Of a stretch of DNA of 64,000 bases, positions 25,987-34,688 are shown piece by piece (position 1 is the first letter of the stretch; each line of letters begins with the position of its first letter). Both the position numbers and the translations under genes were made by a program. This stretch comes from Collinsella sp. AM18-10 (GTDB lineage: Bacteria; Actinomycetota; Coriobacteriia; Coriobacteriales; Coriobacteriaceae). The notes below the pieces were generated by a model. That model searched no databases. It was not told the origin of the DNA and saw nothing but the letters and a program-made list of their open reading frames with translations. The stretch is taken from positions 62,001 through 126,000 of the forward strand of contig NZ_QRJO01000004.1 in assembly GCF_003471585.1 (NCBI RefSeq), given 5' to 3'.

Positions 25987-27381
25987 ATGTGCAATGTTTC
26001 GCTCAACGGTACGCAGCCCTCAGATGCCTCCCTGCGTGTGCTACGTGCGCTTGAGGATGCTGGTCTTGAGGCCTGGTTCGTGGGCGGTTGGGTACGTGAC
26101 GCACTGATGGGACGTCCTAGCCACGATGTGGACATGTGCTGCAGCGGCCTGTGGCAGGAGTCCAAAGCGGCACTCGAGGCCGCTGACATTGCGGTAGTTG
26201 AGTCGGGCATTAAATTTGGTGGCATCACCGCCATTTGTGACGATGAGCGCATTGAGGTCACGACGTATCGCCTGGATGGCTTTTACACCGATGGTCGTCA
26301 TCCCCAGAGTGTGGAGCGTGCGGCGTCGCTTGAGGACGATCTGGCGCGTCGTGACTTTACCGTTAACGCCATGGCTTGGCATCCCCAGCGCGGTCTTGTC
26401 GACCGTTACGATGGCCAGGGCGACTTAGGGCGTAAGTTGATCCGTGCCGTCGGAGATCCCAAGCGTCGCTTTACCGAGGATGCGCTTCGCATGCTGCGCG
26501 CTGTGCGTTTTGCCTGCCGCTTGGATTTTATGATCGAGCCTAAGACCAAACTTGCACTTGCCGAATGCTCGCCGCTGCTTGACGCCGTGGCACGCGAACG
26601 CGTGGGCATTGAGCTCGAAGGCATTCTTTCGACCGGTCATGGGGGAGACGCGATGCTGCGCTACCCCGAGCTTATTTGTGCCGCTGTGCCTGAGCTTGCG
26701 CCGGCTCGTGGGTTTGACCAGCGCAGTGTCTACCATGCCTTTAATGTCTACGAGCATATTGCTCGCGTGTTGACGGTGGCGGGAGAGTTGGCGCTGTGTG
26801 ACGGCGTAGCGCCTTCGTCGAGCTTAATGTGGGCAGCGTTTTTGCATGACGTCTCCAAGCCCGATTGCTTTACGGTCGACCATGCGGGCAGCGGCCACTT
26901 TTACGGTCATCCCGAGCTCGGTGCAAAGAAGGCGCGCGCCATTATGGATCGTCTGGCGCTTTCGCACGATTTGGTTCGCGATGTGTTTCTGCTTATCAAG
27001 TATCACGATAAGCCGCTGCGCTCCGAGCGCTCCTGTTTGCTCAATATGATGCGCTTGCTTTCGGGCGAGGGCATCGATACGCCGCGTCTGATCGACGAGC
27101 TTATGGACCTTAAACGTGCCGATACGCTGGGTAAAGCGCCGTCGTGCTTCTATTACGTCGAGACGATCGAGGAGATGCGCTCACTCGCCCACGGACTGCT
27201 TGAGGCAGGGGAGCCCTATACGCTCAAGATGCTTGCTATTAACGGCGGCGATTTGATTCGCGCAGGCGTCAAACCGGGGCCGGAGTTGGGGCAGCTTCTC
27301 AATGCCGCCCTCGACACCGTGATCGAGGACAACGTTCCCAACGAGCGCGAAGCCCTTCTGGCCCATCTGCACCTGGGGTAA
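25987..27381 (+). CDS. cca: CCA-adding tRNA nucleotidyltransferase with HD domain
   Basis: 464 residues. The class II nucleotidyltransferase head has AWFVGGWVRDALMGRPSHDVDM (GG and DxD metal ligands), DLARRDFTVNAMAWHP and DPKRRFTEDALRMLRAVRFA. A C-terminal HD domain carries AAFLHDVSKPDC. It repairs or adds the tRNA 3' CCA end; the HD domain may have phosphatase activity. The ATG at 25987 follows AGGAGG; a TTG at 25963 is also in frame. The neighbouring tRNA genes already encode CCA, so its role for those would be repair. Confidence 0.93.
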   Translation: MCNVSLNGTQPSDASLRVLRALEDAGLEAWFVGGWVRDALMGRPSHDVDMCCSGLWQESKAALEAADIAVVESGIKFGGITAICDDERIEVTTYRLDGFYTDGRHPQSVERAASLEDDLARRDFTVNAMAWHPQRGLVDRYDGQGDLGRKLIRAVGDPKRRFTEDALRMLRAVRFACRLDFMIEPKTKLALAECSPLLDAVARERVGIELEGILSTGHGGDAMLRYPELICAAVPELAPARGFDQRSVYHAFNVYEHIARVLTVAGELALCDGVAPSSSLMWAAFLHDVSKPDCFTVDHAGSGHFYGHPELGAKKARAIMDRLALSHDLVRDVFLLIKYHDKPLRSERSCLLNMMRLLSGEGIDTPRLIDELMDLKRADTLGKAPSCFYYVETIEEMRSLAHGLLEAGEPYTLKMLAINGGDLIRAGVKPGPELGQLLNAALDTVIEDNVPNEREALLAHLHLG

Positions 27382-27471
27382 ACATCCTTCGGTTCGTCCC
27401 AAATGGGCTACCTAGTTGACCTGCGTGTTCCATAACCTCCCGACAAAATTCGGGCAATTTGGATTTTCTTC

Positions 27472-27500
27472 TTGCGCTCGTGTTTTATGTCCCGTAATAT
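27472..27500 (+). promoter_or_regulatory. Strong promoter for the tRNA-Glu pair
   Basis: TTGCGC (27472-27477) and TAATAT (27495-27500) are spaced exactly 17 bp, placing the start about 28 bases before the first tRNA. Confidence 0.7.
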
Positions 27501-27534
27501 ATTTGCTCGCAGCACGGCAGTGCAGATGTCATGT

Positions 27535-27611
27535 GGCCCGTTCGTCTAGCGGTTTAGGACGCCGCCCTCTCAAGGCGGAGATCACCAGTTCGAATCTGGT
27601 ACGGGCTACCA
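27535..27611 (+). tRNA. tRNA-Glu (anticodon CTC), copy 1
   Basis: 77 nt with encoded CCA. Acceptor GGCCCGT pairs with ACGGGCT (first pair G-U). The anticodon arm CCGCC-CTCTCAA-GGCGG gives anticodon CTC, decoding GAG, and the T-arm is ACCAG-TTCGAAT-CTGGT. Confidence 0.95.
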
Positions 27612-27633
27612 CTTCTTTTCTGCTGAGGCTTAT

Positions 27634-27710
27634 GGCCCGTTCGTCTAGCGGTTTAGGACGCCGCCCTCTCAAGGCGGAGATCACCAGTTCGAATCTGGTA
27701 CGGGCTACCA
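27634..27710 (+). tRNA. tRNA-Glu (anticodon CTC), copy 2
   Basis: Identical over all 77 nt to the copy that ends 22 bases upstream, in the same orientation and presumably the same transcript. A terminator follows at 27721. Confidence 0.95.
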
Positions 27711-27720
27711 CGCATCTGAT

Positions 27721-27752
27721 ACCCGGTCTTCCCATGGAAGGCCGGGTTTTTT
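27721..27752 (+). terminator. Terminator after the tRNA pair
   Basis: ACCCGGTCTT and AAGGCCGGGT form a 10-bp stem (one G-U), followed by TTTTTTATTTT. Confidence 0.9.
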
Positions 27753-27860
27753 ATTTTCAAACAACCGTCTGCAATTCCCGTTTGAACCAGAGCTTTGCGT
27801 TCTGCCTATGGCCCTTACGGGTACAATAACCAAGATATTTTGACTGTTAGAAGGAGTCTC

Positions 27861-29168
27861 ATGACGGAGTCCTCTCAGCATACGTCTAAGCCCCAGGTCG
27901 AGGTTGAGGCCTCGGGCGGAGATGACAATAAGAGCGCACGCCGCGGCGCCATCTTTATCGGCGTCGTGCTGGTGGGTTATATCGTCTATCTGGTGGTAAC
28001 CGGGCAGATGGGGCAGTTCTGGGCCGCTATGTCGAGCGTCCAGGCGCCATGGCTCGTTATCGCGTGTCTTTGCATGTTCATGTATCTGTTCTTTGGCATT
28101 GTGGCCTATGCGATCGCCGTTTGGCTCGACCCTTATTCGCCCGTCGGCATTCGCGACCTGATCTCGGTCGAGGCGAGCGGTATCTTCTTTGGCAACCTCA
28201 CGCCCATGATGATGGGCTCTACGCCCGCCCAGATTTACCGCCTGACCAAAGCGGGCCAAAATGTCGGCGAGGCCGGCGCCACGCAGTTCACGCGTTTTAT
28301 CGTGTATCAGTTTGGCCTTGTTGCCTGGGGCGCTATCCTATTGCTTGCTCGCATGCCGTTTTTTGCCGAGCGCTATGGCGACATGACGCTGCTGTGCGTC
28401 TTTAGTTTTGGCGGCCACTGCTGCATTCTGCTTGGCATCTTTGCCGTCGCGCTCATGCCTAAGACCGTCACGCGCGTCGCGCACTGCATTATCAATTGGC
28501 TCGAGCGAATGGGCGTCTCGGCCACCAAGATTGAGGGCTGGCGTACGTTTGTCGACGGCGAGATCTACTCTTTCTCCGAGAAGTTCAAGCTTTCAGCCGG
28601 CCACTTTTCGTCCATGCTGCTCACGGTGGTCATCACCATGCTGCAGCTCGCGTTTTTCTACCTCGTGCCGTATTTCCTGATGCTTGCCTTTGGCCACCAC
28701 GAGGTCGACTTTTTCTCGGTCATGGCCGCGAGCGCCTTTGTCCAGCTGTTGAGCTCTGCGGTCCCCTTGCCCGGTGGAACTGGTGGCGCTGAGGGCGGCT
28801 TTGCATTGTTCTTGGGTCATTTCTTTGGGTCGGCTTCGACCGCCGGCTATCTGCTGTGGCGCCTCATTACGTTTATTGCGCCGACCATTTTGGCTGCGCC
28901 CCTGTTGGGCCTTAAGAGCGCCCACAACGAGAGCATCCATGCGCGCTGGGATCGCGTGATGCGCAAACTCGGCCGCACGCCTCAGACGCCCTCTGCGCCC
29001 ACTAAGCCGCACCCCACGAATGCTGTTACCGTTGATCCCAAGAAGCACGCTCAGAAGGCTTCTGGGACCGCTAAGCCGGCTCATAAAGCCTATGTGCGCC
29101 AGACAGGCGACGGTATTCGCGTATCTCCGTCGGCACTCAATAAGAAGAAGCACCCTAAGTCGCAGTAG
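27861..29168 (+). CDS. YbhN/AglD-type (lysylphosphatidylglycerol synthase TM-like) membrane protein
   Basis: 435 residues with about eight transmembrane helices between residues 35 and 355. Family marks are FFGNLTPMMMGSTPAQIYRL and LSSAVPLPGGTGGAEGGFALFL, seen in UPF0104/AglD-like flippase-type proteins. The aminoacyltransferase domain of MprF is not present. The C-terminal 75 residues are a hydrophilic Lys/Pro/Ala-rich tail. Substrate unknown; members have been connected with lipid-linked sugar or lipid flipping. ATG at 27861 follows AGAAGGAG. Confidence 0.85.
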   Translation: MTESSQHTSKPQVEVEASGGDDNKSARRGAIFIGVVLVGYIVYLVVTGQMGQFWAAMSSVQAPWLVIACLCMFMYLFFGIVAYAIAVWLDPYSPVGIRDLISVEASGIFFGNLTPMMMGSTPAQIYRLTKAGQNVGEAGATQFTRFIVYQFGLVAWGAILLLARMPFFAERYGDMTLLCVFSFGGHCCILLGIFAVALMPKTVTRVAHCIINWLERMGVSATKIEGWRTFVDGEIYSFSEKFKLSAGHFSSMLLTVVITMLQLAFFYLVPYFLMLAFGHHEVDFFSVMAASAFVQLLSSAVPLPGGTGGAEGGFALFLGHFFGSASTAGYLLWRLITFIAPTILAAPLLGLKSAHNESIHARWDRVMRKLGRTPQTPSAPTKPHPTNAVTVDPKKHAQKASGTAKPAHKAYVRQTGDGIRVSPSALNKKKHPKSQ

Positions 29169-29217
29169 GGCAGTCGTGCGTTCTTCATATTGCCGGGCTT
29201 TTTTGTGCCGGATGGGG

Positions 29218-29241
29218 GATAATCCTCTTACGTAGATTATC
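29218..29241. promoter_or_regulatory. Candidate operator palindrome before the TetR gene
   Basis: GATAATC (29218-29224) and GATTATC (29235-29241) are perfect inverted 7-mers separated by 10 bases, 44 bases before the TetR ATG, a typical place and shape for TetR autoregulation. Confidence 0.45.
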
Positions 29242-29284
29242 TCTCATCTGTTGATGAATGCCCGCATATCGAAGGGACACGTCC

Positions 29285-29896
29285 ATGGACACCAGCAAAC
29301 CGCGTATTGATCGCCGTATCGTTCGCAGCCGCAATGCCATCCTTTCCGCTTTTGAGCGCTTGCTCATGGAAAAGCCGCTGGCAGACATTACGGTGAGTGC
29401 CATCGCGCGCGAGGCCAATGTCGACCGTAAAACCTTCTACGTGCACTTTGGTACGGTTGATGGCTTGCTCGATGCCATCGCCGCCGATGTGGTCGAGATG
29501 ATCGTCGACTCGGTCGAAAAGACGCTTTCCACTATGGGCAGTGACCCCAACGAGCGCGCCCTTGGAGCGGCGGCTACCTTCTTTAAGACCATCAACGAGG
29601 CACTTTGCAATAACCTCGTGCTCAATCGCCAGCTGATTGAAAACATCCCGCTCGACGATTTTATGACGCGTTTGCGCGTGCCGCTCGAGCATGAGATTGC
29701 CGAGCGCGATCTGCTGCCCCAAGGTCTCAAGGACGAGATGTTCGACTACTATCTGGCGTTTTTGCTGTCGGGTATTATCGGAATCTATCGCACATGGGCG
29801 CTGTCTGACGGCTCGGTTCCTATCGAGCGCGTCTCGGAGGTCGCCAACGACCTGACTCTCAATGGCCTGTCGAGTCTGGAATCTCGCTTGGATTAG
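29285..29896 (+). CDS. TetR/AcrR family transcriptional regulator
   Basis: 203 residues. The N-terminal DNA-binding domain has ITVSAIAREANVDRKTFYVHFG as its helix-turn-helix (about residues 38-60); the remainder is a helical ligand domain. Target genes are not obvious: upstream lies the YbhN-type gene and downstream the IS fragment at the island edge. The ATG at 29285 was selected because GAAGGGA lies at proper spacing; ATG at 29258 is also in frame. Its stop abuts the transposase remnant. Confidence 0.88.
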   Translation: MDTSKPRIDRRIVRSRNAILSAFERLLMEKPLADITVSAIAREANVDRKTFYVHFGTVDGLLDAIAADVVEMIVDSVEKTLSTMGSDPNERALGAAATFFKTINEALCNNLVLNRQLIENIPLDDFMTRLRVPLEHEIAERDLLPQGLKDEMFDYYLAFLLSGIIGIYRTWALSDGSVPIERVSEVANDLTLNGLSSLESRLD

Positions 29897-30136
29897 GCGC
29901 AGGCTCGAGTTCGCGAGGCGCTTGTCGGGGTGCAGCCCGATCGACCAGGCGACGAGCATCCCGCCGAAGCTGTCGATGACCGGGCTCAGGTAGACCTTCT
30001 CGCCGCCCGGGAGTCTGAACTCGGTGATGTCGGTGAGCCACAGCAGGTTGGGCTCGTCGGCGTGGAAATTCCTGTTTACGAGGTTCTCCGGCGCCTTGTA
30101 GACCTCGCCGGCGTAGGAGCTGTAGCCTGAGGATCC
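29897..30136 (-). pseudogene. IS3-family transposase (OrfB, rve domain) remnant
   Basis: Translation of the minus strand gives about 80 residues of an IS3-type integrase core: SSYAGEVYKAPENLVNRNFH, then ADEPNLLWLTDITEFRLPGG (first catalytic Asp), and KVYLSPVIDSFGGMLVAWSI (second Asp). The frame ends at a stop (30137-30139) upstream and runs out after about KRLANSSLR, before the third catalytic residue. Both ends are missing, so this is a fragment. It marks the left edge of the corrinoid island. Confidence 0.88.
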
Positions 30137-30153
30137 TTAAAAGAAAGTCCAGT

Positions 30154-31470
30154 TTATCCTTTCCACCCCAATTGGGAATCCTCCGATGCGCCTTCGCACG
30201 CTCGCATGACCTCGATACCGTGCGAGCGTGCGAACTCGACGAGCTCTGCGTTGCGGGCGTTAATGGTGCCGAAGGCGGCGGGGCACACGATAAGGCGCGC
30301 GCAGTGGACGAGGAGCTCTTTGGCGCGGGCTATGGTTTTATCCCCGATCGGCTCGAAGGCGCGCTCGGCCACGCATTCCGCCGCCAGGTCGCGCGCGAGC
30401 TCGCAGTCGATGTCCCCTTCGTGCAGAACGCCCGTGTAGAACGCCTTGCCCTGCCGGATGAGCTGGCGAAACACAGCCGACCCCGTACCTGCGCCGGCGA
30501 TGACGAACGTGTGCGCATCGCCGTGCGGGCGCCCAATTTCCACGCTGCCGAAGCGCTCGTTGAAGGTGCCATGCTGAAGGCCGTAGAGCTCGCCAATCGT
30601 CTCGCGCGTGAATATGTCCTCGGGTACGCCGGCGCGGAAGACCCGGCCGTCCTTCACGCAAATCACCTTGTCGGCGCTTTTCTGCGCGAGCTCGAGTTCG
30701 TGGATGGACATGATGACAGCCACATTCCGCGATTTCGCAAGGTGTCGAAGTATTCGCAGCAGGTCGATCTGGTAGCGGATATCGAGATACGACGTGGGCT
30801 CGTCGAGCACGAGCACACGCGGATCCTGCGCGATGGCACGTGCGAGCATGACGCGCTGGCGTTGCCCGTCGCTTATCTGCATGAAGTCGCGCTCGGCGAG
30901 CTCTTCCACATGTGCGGTTTTCATGGCCTCGTCGACCCGACTATGGTCGTCGGGCGAGAGTGTGCCCATTCGCCCGGTGTAGGGATGCCTTCCCGCCTCT
31001 ACGATATCGCGGCAGGTGAGGAGCTCGGTCCGGGGGCGATCTGTCTGCATAACGGCAAGGTTCCTTGCGAACTCCGCCGTCTTCCATCGGGAAATCTCCC
31101 GCCCGTCGAGCTCGACCGCGCCGGCAAGCGGTGCCAGATGGCGTGTGATGGTTTTCAAGATGGTCGACTTGCCCGAGCCGTTCGGCCCGATGAGCGCCAC
31201 AACGTCGCCCGCGCGAACCTCCAGATCGACGCCTCCGACTACGACCTTCTTGTCGTAGCCCGCCGACAGGTCGCTTATGCGGAAAAGCGGAACTCCGTCA
31301 GCCTGCGTTTCGACCGGGGCTTCGAGGTTCGACTCCGCTCGGAGGAGTCGTTCCGCGCGCAGTTCCGCACGAGCCGAAAGTGCCTTCTGGCGCTTTCGTG
31401 CGAGCTCAGGACTGTCTAAGCATGGAATGTTCCCTCCGAGCTTTTTGGGCCGCGGCACGAATTCCCCCAT
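30154..31470 (-). CDS. ABC transporter ATPase (FecE/BtuD/HmuV type) with extra C-terminal domain
   Basis: 438 residues, well above the roughly 260 usual for this family. The ATPase core (about 60-310) has Walker A GPNGSGKST at 95-103, signature ISDGQRQRVMLARA (the SDGQ variant common in iron/corrinoid ATPases) and Walker B VLVLDEPTSYLD. Residues 318-438 form a second domain beginning FVIAGAGTGSAVFRQLIRQG, with GVLHEGDIDCELARDLA, resembling the C-terminal add-on of some archaeal corrinoid or iron ABC ATPases. The N-terminal 55 residues are charged and unassigned. It powers import with the adjacent permease. Its start is directly after the permease stop. Confidence 0.88.
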   Translation of the reverse strand: MGEFVPRPKKLGGNIPCLDSPELARKRQKALSARAELRAERLLRAESNLEAPVETQADGVPLFRISDLSAGYDKKVVVGGVDLEVRAGDVVALIGPNGSGKSTILKTITRHLAPLAGAVELDGREISRWKTAEFARNLAVMQTDRPRTELLTCRDIVEAGRHPYTGRMGTLSPDDHSRVDEAMKTAHVEELAERDFMQISDGQRQRVMLARAIAQDPRVLVLDEPTSYLDIRYQIDLLRILRHLAKSRNVAVIMSIHELELAQKSADKVICVKDGRVFRAGVPEDIFTRETIGELYGLQHGTFNERFGSVEIGRPHGDAHTFVIAGAGTGSAVFRQLIRQGKAFYTGVLHEGDIDCELARDLAAECVAERAFEPIGDKTIARAKELLVHCARLIVCPAAFGTINARNAELVEFARSHGIEVMRACEGASEDSQLGWKG

Positions 31471-32511
31471 CTACCTCACCCGCTTCTTCAACATGAGCGC
31501 GATAACCACCGGCGCGCCGAAGATGGCGGTGACGGCGCTGATGGAAAGCTCGACGGGAGAGAACAGCGTACGTGCGATCAAATCGCAGCCCGCGCAGAAG
31601 ATGGCGCCTCCCAAGAAGCACGCAGGAATCACGCGGATGGGTTTCGACGACTTTAGCGCCGACTTCACGAGATGCGGAACCGCGATGCCTACGAACGACA
31701 CCGGACCAGCGAACGCGGTCACGCAGGCGGAGAGCATGCTCGCTAGAAGGACGAGCACCACGCGGAAGCGTGCGACGTTCACGCCGACGCTTTTCGCGTA
31801 GGCTTCTCCCAGCTGGAAGGCGGAAAGGGGCTTCGATATCGCGAATACGCATGCGCTCACGGTGATCACCACGACCGCGATGACCGCCACGTCGTCCCAG
31901 CTCGAACCCGAGAAGCTACCCAAAGACCAGTTGTGCAGGTTCACGATGGACTGGTCGTCGGCGAAGGCGATGAGGAAGTTCGTCGCCGCCGAGCAGATGT
32001 ATCCCACCATGACGCCCGCCACGATGAGCATGGCCATGGAACTTATGCGCCGTGCGATGAGGAGCACGAAGCCGATGGTGATAAGCGAGCCCAGAAACGC
32101 TGCGGCCACCATGGCCGGCGAGGACATGGCCTGGTTCGCGCCCAGAAGTACGATCATCGTAAGTGCGACGACGAACTTTGCGCCCGAGGAGACGCCCAAG
32201 ATGAACGGGTCGGCGATGGGGTTGTTGAAAAACGTCTGCAGCAGGAACCCGGAGAGCGAAAGTGCCCCGCCGAGAAGCACGGCTGAAAGCACGCGCGGCA
32301 GGCGAATCTCCCAGATGACCTGGCTTTCCATGGAATTGGCCGCGCCGCCCGAAAGGATGCCGGGGATGTGGTCTGCGGGCACGAGCACGCTCCCGATGCA
32401 CAGGTTGGCCCCGACGAGCACGATGAGGGCAACAGCGAGCAGCGCCGTCACGACGCGATACCGCGCGGCGCGCCCCGATTCGTCGTATGCCATGGAAAGT
32501 CGGCTTCTCAT
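31471..32511 (-). CDS. FecCD/BtuC-type ABC permease
   Basis: 346 residues, about ten membrane helices. Family strings are WEIRLPRVLSAVLLGGALSL and GFLLQTFFNNPIADPFILGV, and a C-terminal FVGIAVPHLVKSALKSSKPI. It forms the membrane channel for iron-siderophore, heme or corrinoid import. Four bases separate it from the binding-protein gene. The cobalamin riboswitch far upstream in the same direction favours a corrinoid or cobalt-tetrapyrrole substrate, but heme is not excluded. Confidence 0.9.
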   Translation of the reverse strand: MRSRLSMAYDESGRAARYRVVTALLAVALIVLVGANLCIGSVLVPADHIPGILSGGAANSMESQVIWEIRLPRVLSAVLLGGALSLSGFLLQTFFNNPIADPFILGVSSGAKFVVALTMIVLLGANQAMSSPAMVAAAFLGSLITIGFVLLIARRISSMAMLIVAGVMVGYICSAATNFLIAFADDQSIVNLHNWSLGSFSGSSWDDVAVIAVVVITVSACVFAISKPLSAFQLGEAYAKSVGVNVARFRVVLVLLASMLSACVTAFAGPVSFVGIAVPHLVKSALKSSKPIRVIPACFLGGAIFCAGCDLIARTLFSPVELSISAVTAIFGAPVVIALMLKKRVR

Positions 32512-32515
32512 GGTG

Positions 32516-34087
32516 CTAGCCGAGCTTCCTCAGATAATGGAAGTCGCTCGCGTCATCGCCGGTGAACGCCCCGTGCAGCTCGTCGATAATGTCGGCGGTA
32601 GAAGTCATCTGCTGGTACATGTCGGCGCTTGTGACCCAGACGTTGCCGTTCTTCACGGCTTTGAACTGCGACAATAGCGCGTTTTTGCCTACGAAGTCGT
32701 TCAAGGTGGCAACCGATTCGTCGATGGTGCCGTTGTAGACGATGATGTCGGCATCCTTCGCCGTCGCGTAGAAGCGCTCCATTTCGAGCGTTACTGACGA
32801 ACCTGACGTCGACGCCGTCTGCGCGTCATCGAGCGCATAGCTGCCGCCTGCAAGCTCGATCATCTGCGCCACGTAGTCGCCCGCCCGCCGCGTGACGGCG
32901 GCCCCGTTCGAGTTAATGTAGAAATACGCCACGGTTTTACCTGACGACGCGAGCCCCGACGTTTGCTCGACGCGGGCCTTCTGCTCGTTGAACAGGTGCG
33001 CGGCCTCGTCTTCCTTGTCGAACAGGACGCCGAAAAGCTTAATCCACTCGACGCGCCCGAGTGCTTCGGGCTCGCTCGACGACTGTTCGGTGAGCACGAC
33101 GAGCCCGAGCTTCTGCAGCTTTTCCTTCACATCGGGCGTGTGGTTGATCATGGTGTTCTCGATGGCGAGCGTGCAGCCCGAGGCCGATATTCGCTCGTAG
33201 TCGGGCGCGCTGTACTTGCCGCCGTAGGCGATCGCCCCACTTTCGAGCGCGCTTTTGAAGCCTGCGACCGAGCAATCGTCGGCCTTCGTGCCCGACATGA
33301 TGATATTGTCGTTCGCATCGAGCGCGTCGACCAGGCACATCGTCGCCGACGACACGAGGTACACCTTGTCGGCGGGGCGCCTTATGACCGCGATGTCGGA
33401 GCTCAACCCATCAGGTACCTTCGCATCTTGCGGCACCACGAGGAAACGCTCCCCATTCGAAACGCAGATAAGCCGCAGACCGCCTTCGAACTCGTCGACA
33501 GTGAAGTGCTCGGCGTATTCAAGCTGAAGCGCCCCCGTCGGCTCCCAGCCACAGCCCAAATCGGCGTTGTGGAAGTCGGCCGCGGCGCTTGAAGCCGTTC
33601 CCGCAGGGGAGCCGCCGCTTGCATCGTCGCCCGATTTCTCCTTCATGGTGGATGAGTCGAAGTGGATCGTGTAGTCGATGGTGTGCGGCGTCGACATGGC
33701 GACGGTCTCGGCCGACACGGCGATGTCCTCGTCGAGCGTGACGGGTATCTCGAACGTGGAGTTGCCGCCGTCGTTTACGGGTGCGTAGTCCACGCCGTCG
33801 ACGGTCATCTTGTCGTAGTTCGAACTCGACCAGGTGATGGTCGCGGTGTAGGTGTCGCCATCCTTCACAATTGTGGTGGGTGAGGCGATGCTTGCGCGCC
33901 CTGACCCGCCGGAAAGCGAGACATTCACAGTGTATTCCTGAGAGCCCGCCGTGCCACCGGTCGCGTTCGGGCTCGCACTGCACCCCGCGAAGGGAAGCGC
34001 GAGCAGGGCGACGAGAACGCAGGTGATCGCGCGCGCCGCGATGCTGTGGCGCTTCCTGTTTTCCCCCTTGGGGAGAATCAACCGCAT
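32516..34087 (-). CDS. ABC substrate-binding lipoprotein with N-terminal NEAT-like domain
   Basis: 523 residues, nearly twice the usual BtuF/FepB. The lipoprotein signal ends in LPFAGC (Cys36). Residues about 50-150 are a beta-rich segment with ITWSSSNYDKMTVDGVDY, STFEIPVTLDEDIAVSAETV and AMSTPHTIDYTIHFD, resembling NEAT-like or iron-transport-associated domains. The C-terminal two-lobed periplasmic-binding fold follows (about 200-523), with AYFYINSNGAAVTRRAGDYV and DADIIVYNGTIDE. It should capture the ligand outside the membrane for the permease. The next gene upstream encodes a small lipoprotein with a similar N-terminal-type domain. Confidence 0.82.
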   Translation of the reverse strand: MRLILPKGENRKRHSIAARAITCVLVALLALPFAGCSASPNATGGTAGSQEYTVNVSLSGGSGRASIASPTTIVKDGDTYTATITWSSSNYDKMTVDGVDYAPVNDGGNSTFEIPVTLDEDIAVSAETVAMSTPHTIDYTIHFDSSTMKEKSGDDASGGSPAGTASSAAADFHNADLGCGWEPTGALQLEYAEHFTVDEFEGGLRLICVSNGERFLVVPQDAKVPDGLSSDIAVIRRPADKVYLVSSATMCLVDALDANDNIIMSGTKADDCSVAGFKSALESGAIAYGGKYSAPDYERISASGCTLAIENTMINHTPDVKEKLQKLGLVVLTEQSSSEPEALGRVEWIKLFGVLFDKEDEAAHLFNEQKARVEQTSGLASSGKTVAYFYINSNGAAVTRRAGDYVAQMIELAGGSYALDDAQTASTSGSSVTLEMERFYATAKDADIIVYNGTIDESVATLNDFVGKNALLSQFKAVKNGNVWVTSADMYQQMTSTADIIDELHGAFTGDDASDFHYLRKLG

Positions 34088-34091
34088 GGCG

Positions 34092-34625
34092 TTACTTCAG
34101 TGCGTCGGCGCGCAGATCGACGCCGGCGGATTCGAACACAAGCGTGCGGTCGTACCACTGCTCTTTTCTAATACTCCACGCGGCACAGGCGGTGTCCTCG
34201 TCGAGCGCATCAACGGGCACGTCGTAGGTGTACTTGCCTTCCGCGTTTTCCACATAGGGGATGAAGTCGGCCTCGCTCGCGGCGGCAGCCTCGTCGCCCG
34301 TGCCCATGAAGAGCTTGCCGTAGCCCGTGCCGGAAAGCGTCATCACGCAGTGCATGGAGCCGTTTTCCACGATGAGCTGGGCGTCCACAATCCTGAACAT
34401 GTTCGAGCTGGAATCTACGGTGATCGGATAGGTGCCGTCGGCCACCTTGTCGGCGGTGATGGGGGCAGCGCTTGCGCCCTCGGTCGCATCGGCCGCCTGC
34501 TCGGTCTTTTCCTGGGAATCGGTATTGCTTGCCTTTGCGCTGTCGCTTGAATTTCCGGCGCAGCCGGCGAGCGAGAACGCGAGAAGCGCCGCCGACAGGG
34601 CGAAGACGAGGGTTTTCTTCAACAT
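34092..34625 (-). CDS. Small lipoprotein with NEAT-like domain
   Basis: 177 residues. Signal peptide and lipobox SLAGC (Cys22), a Ser/Asp/Ala-rich spacer to about residue 60, then one compact beta-rich domain: DGTYPITVDSSSNMFRIVDA, CVMTLSGTGYGKLFMGTGDE and KYTYDVPVDALDEDTACAAW. The pattern resembles the beta-sandwich at the start of the downstream binding protein, so it may bind the same ligand and pass it on. The ATG at 34625 has an AAAGGAA site; an upstream in-frame start at 34724 lies in the hairpin region. Specific ligand unknown. Confidence 0.7.
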   Translation of the reverse strand: MLKKTLVFALSAALLAFSLAGCAGNSSDSAKASNTDSQEKTEQAADATEGASAAPITADKVADGTYPITVDSSSNMFRIVDAQLIVENGSMHCVMTLSGTGYGKLFMGTGDEAAAASEADFIPYVENAEGKYTYDVPVDALDEDTACAAWSIRKEQWYDRTLVFESAGVDLRADALK

Positions 34626-34688
34626 GGAGGGGTTCCTTTCAATCGCTTCTACCGCCCGCGCCGTGCGGTGGGCGGGCGGGATGCGAAT

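Noticed and set aside
27529-27735. Small protein-coding frame over the tRNA genes
   Set aside because: The repeated frame simply reflects two identical tRNA genes; the tRNA structures are complete.
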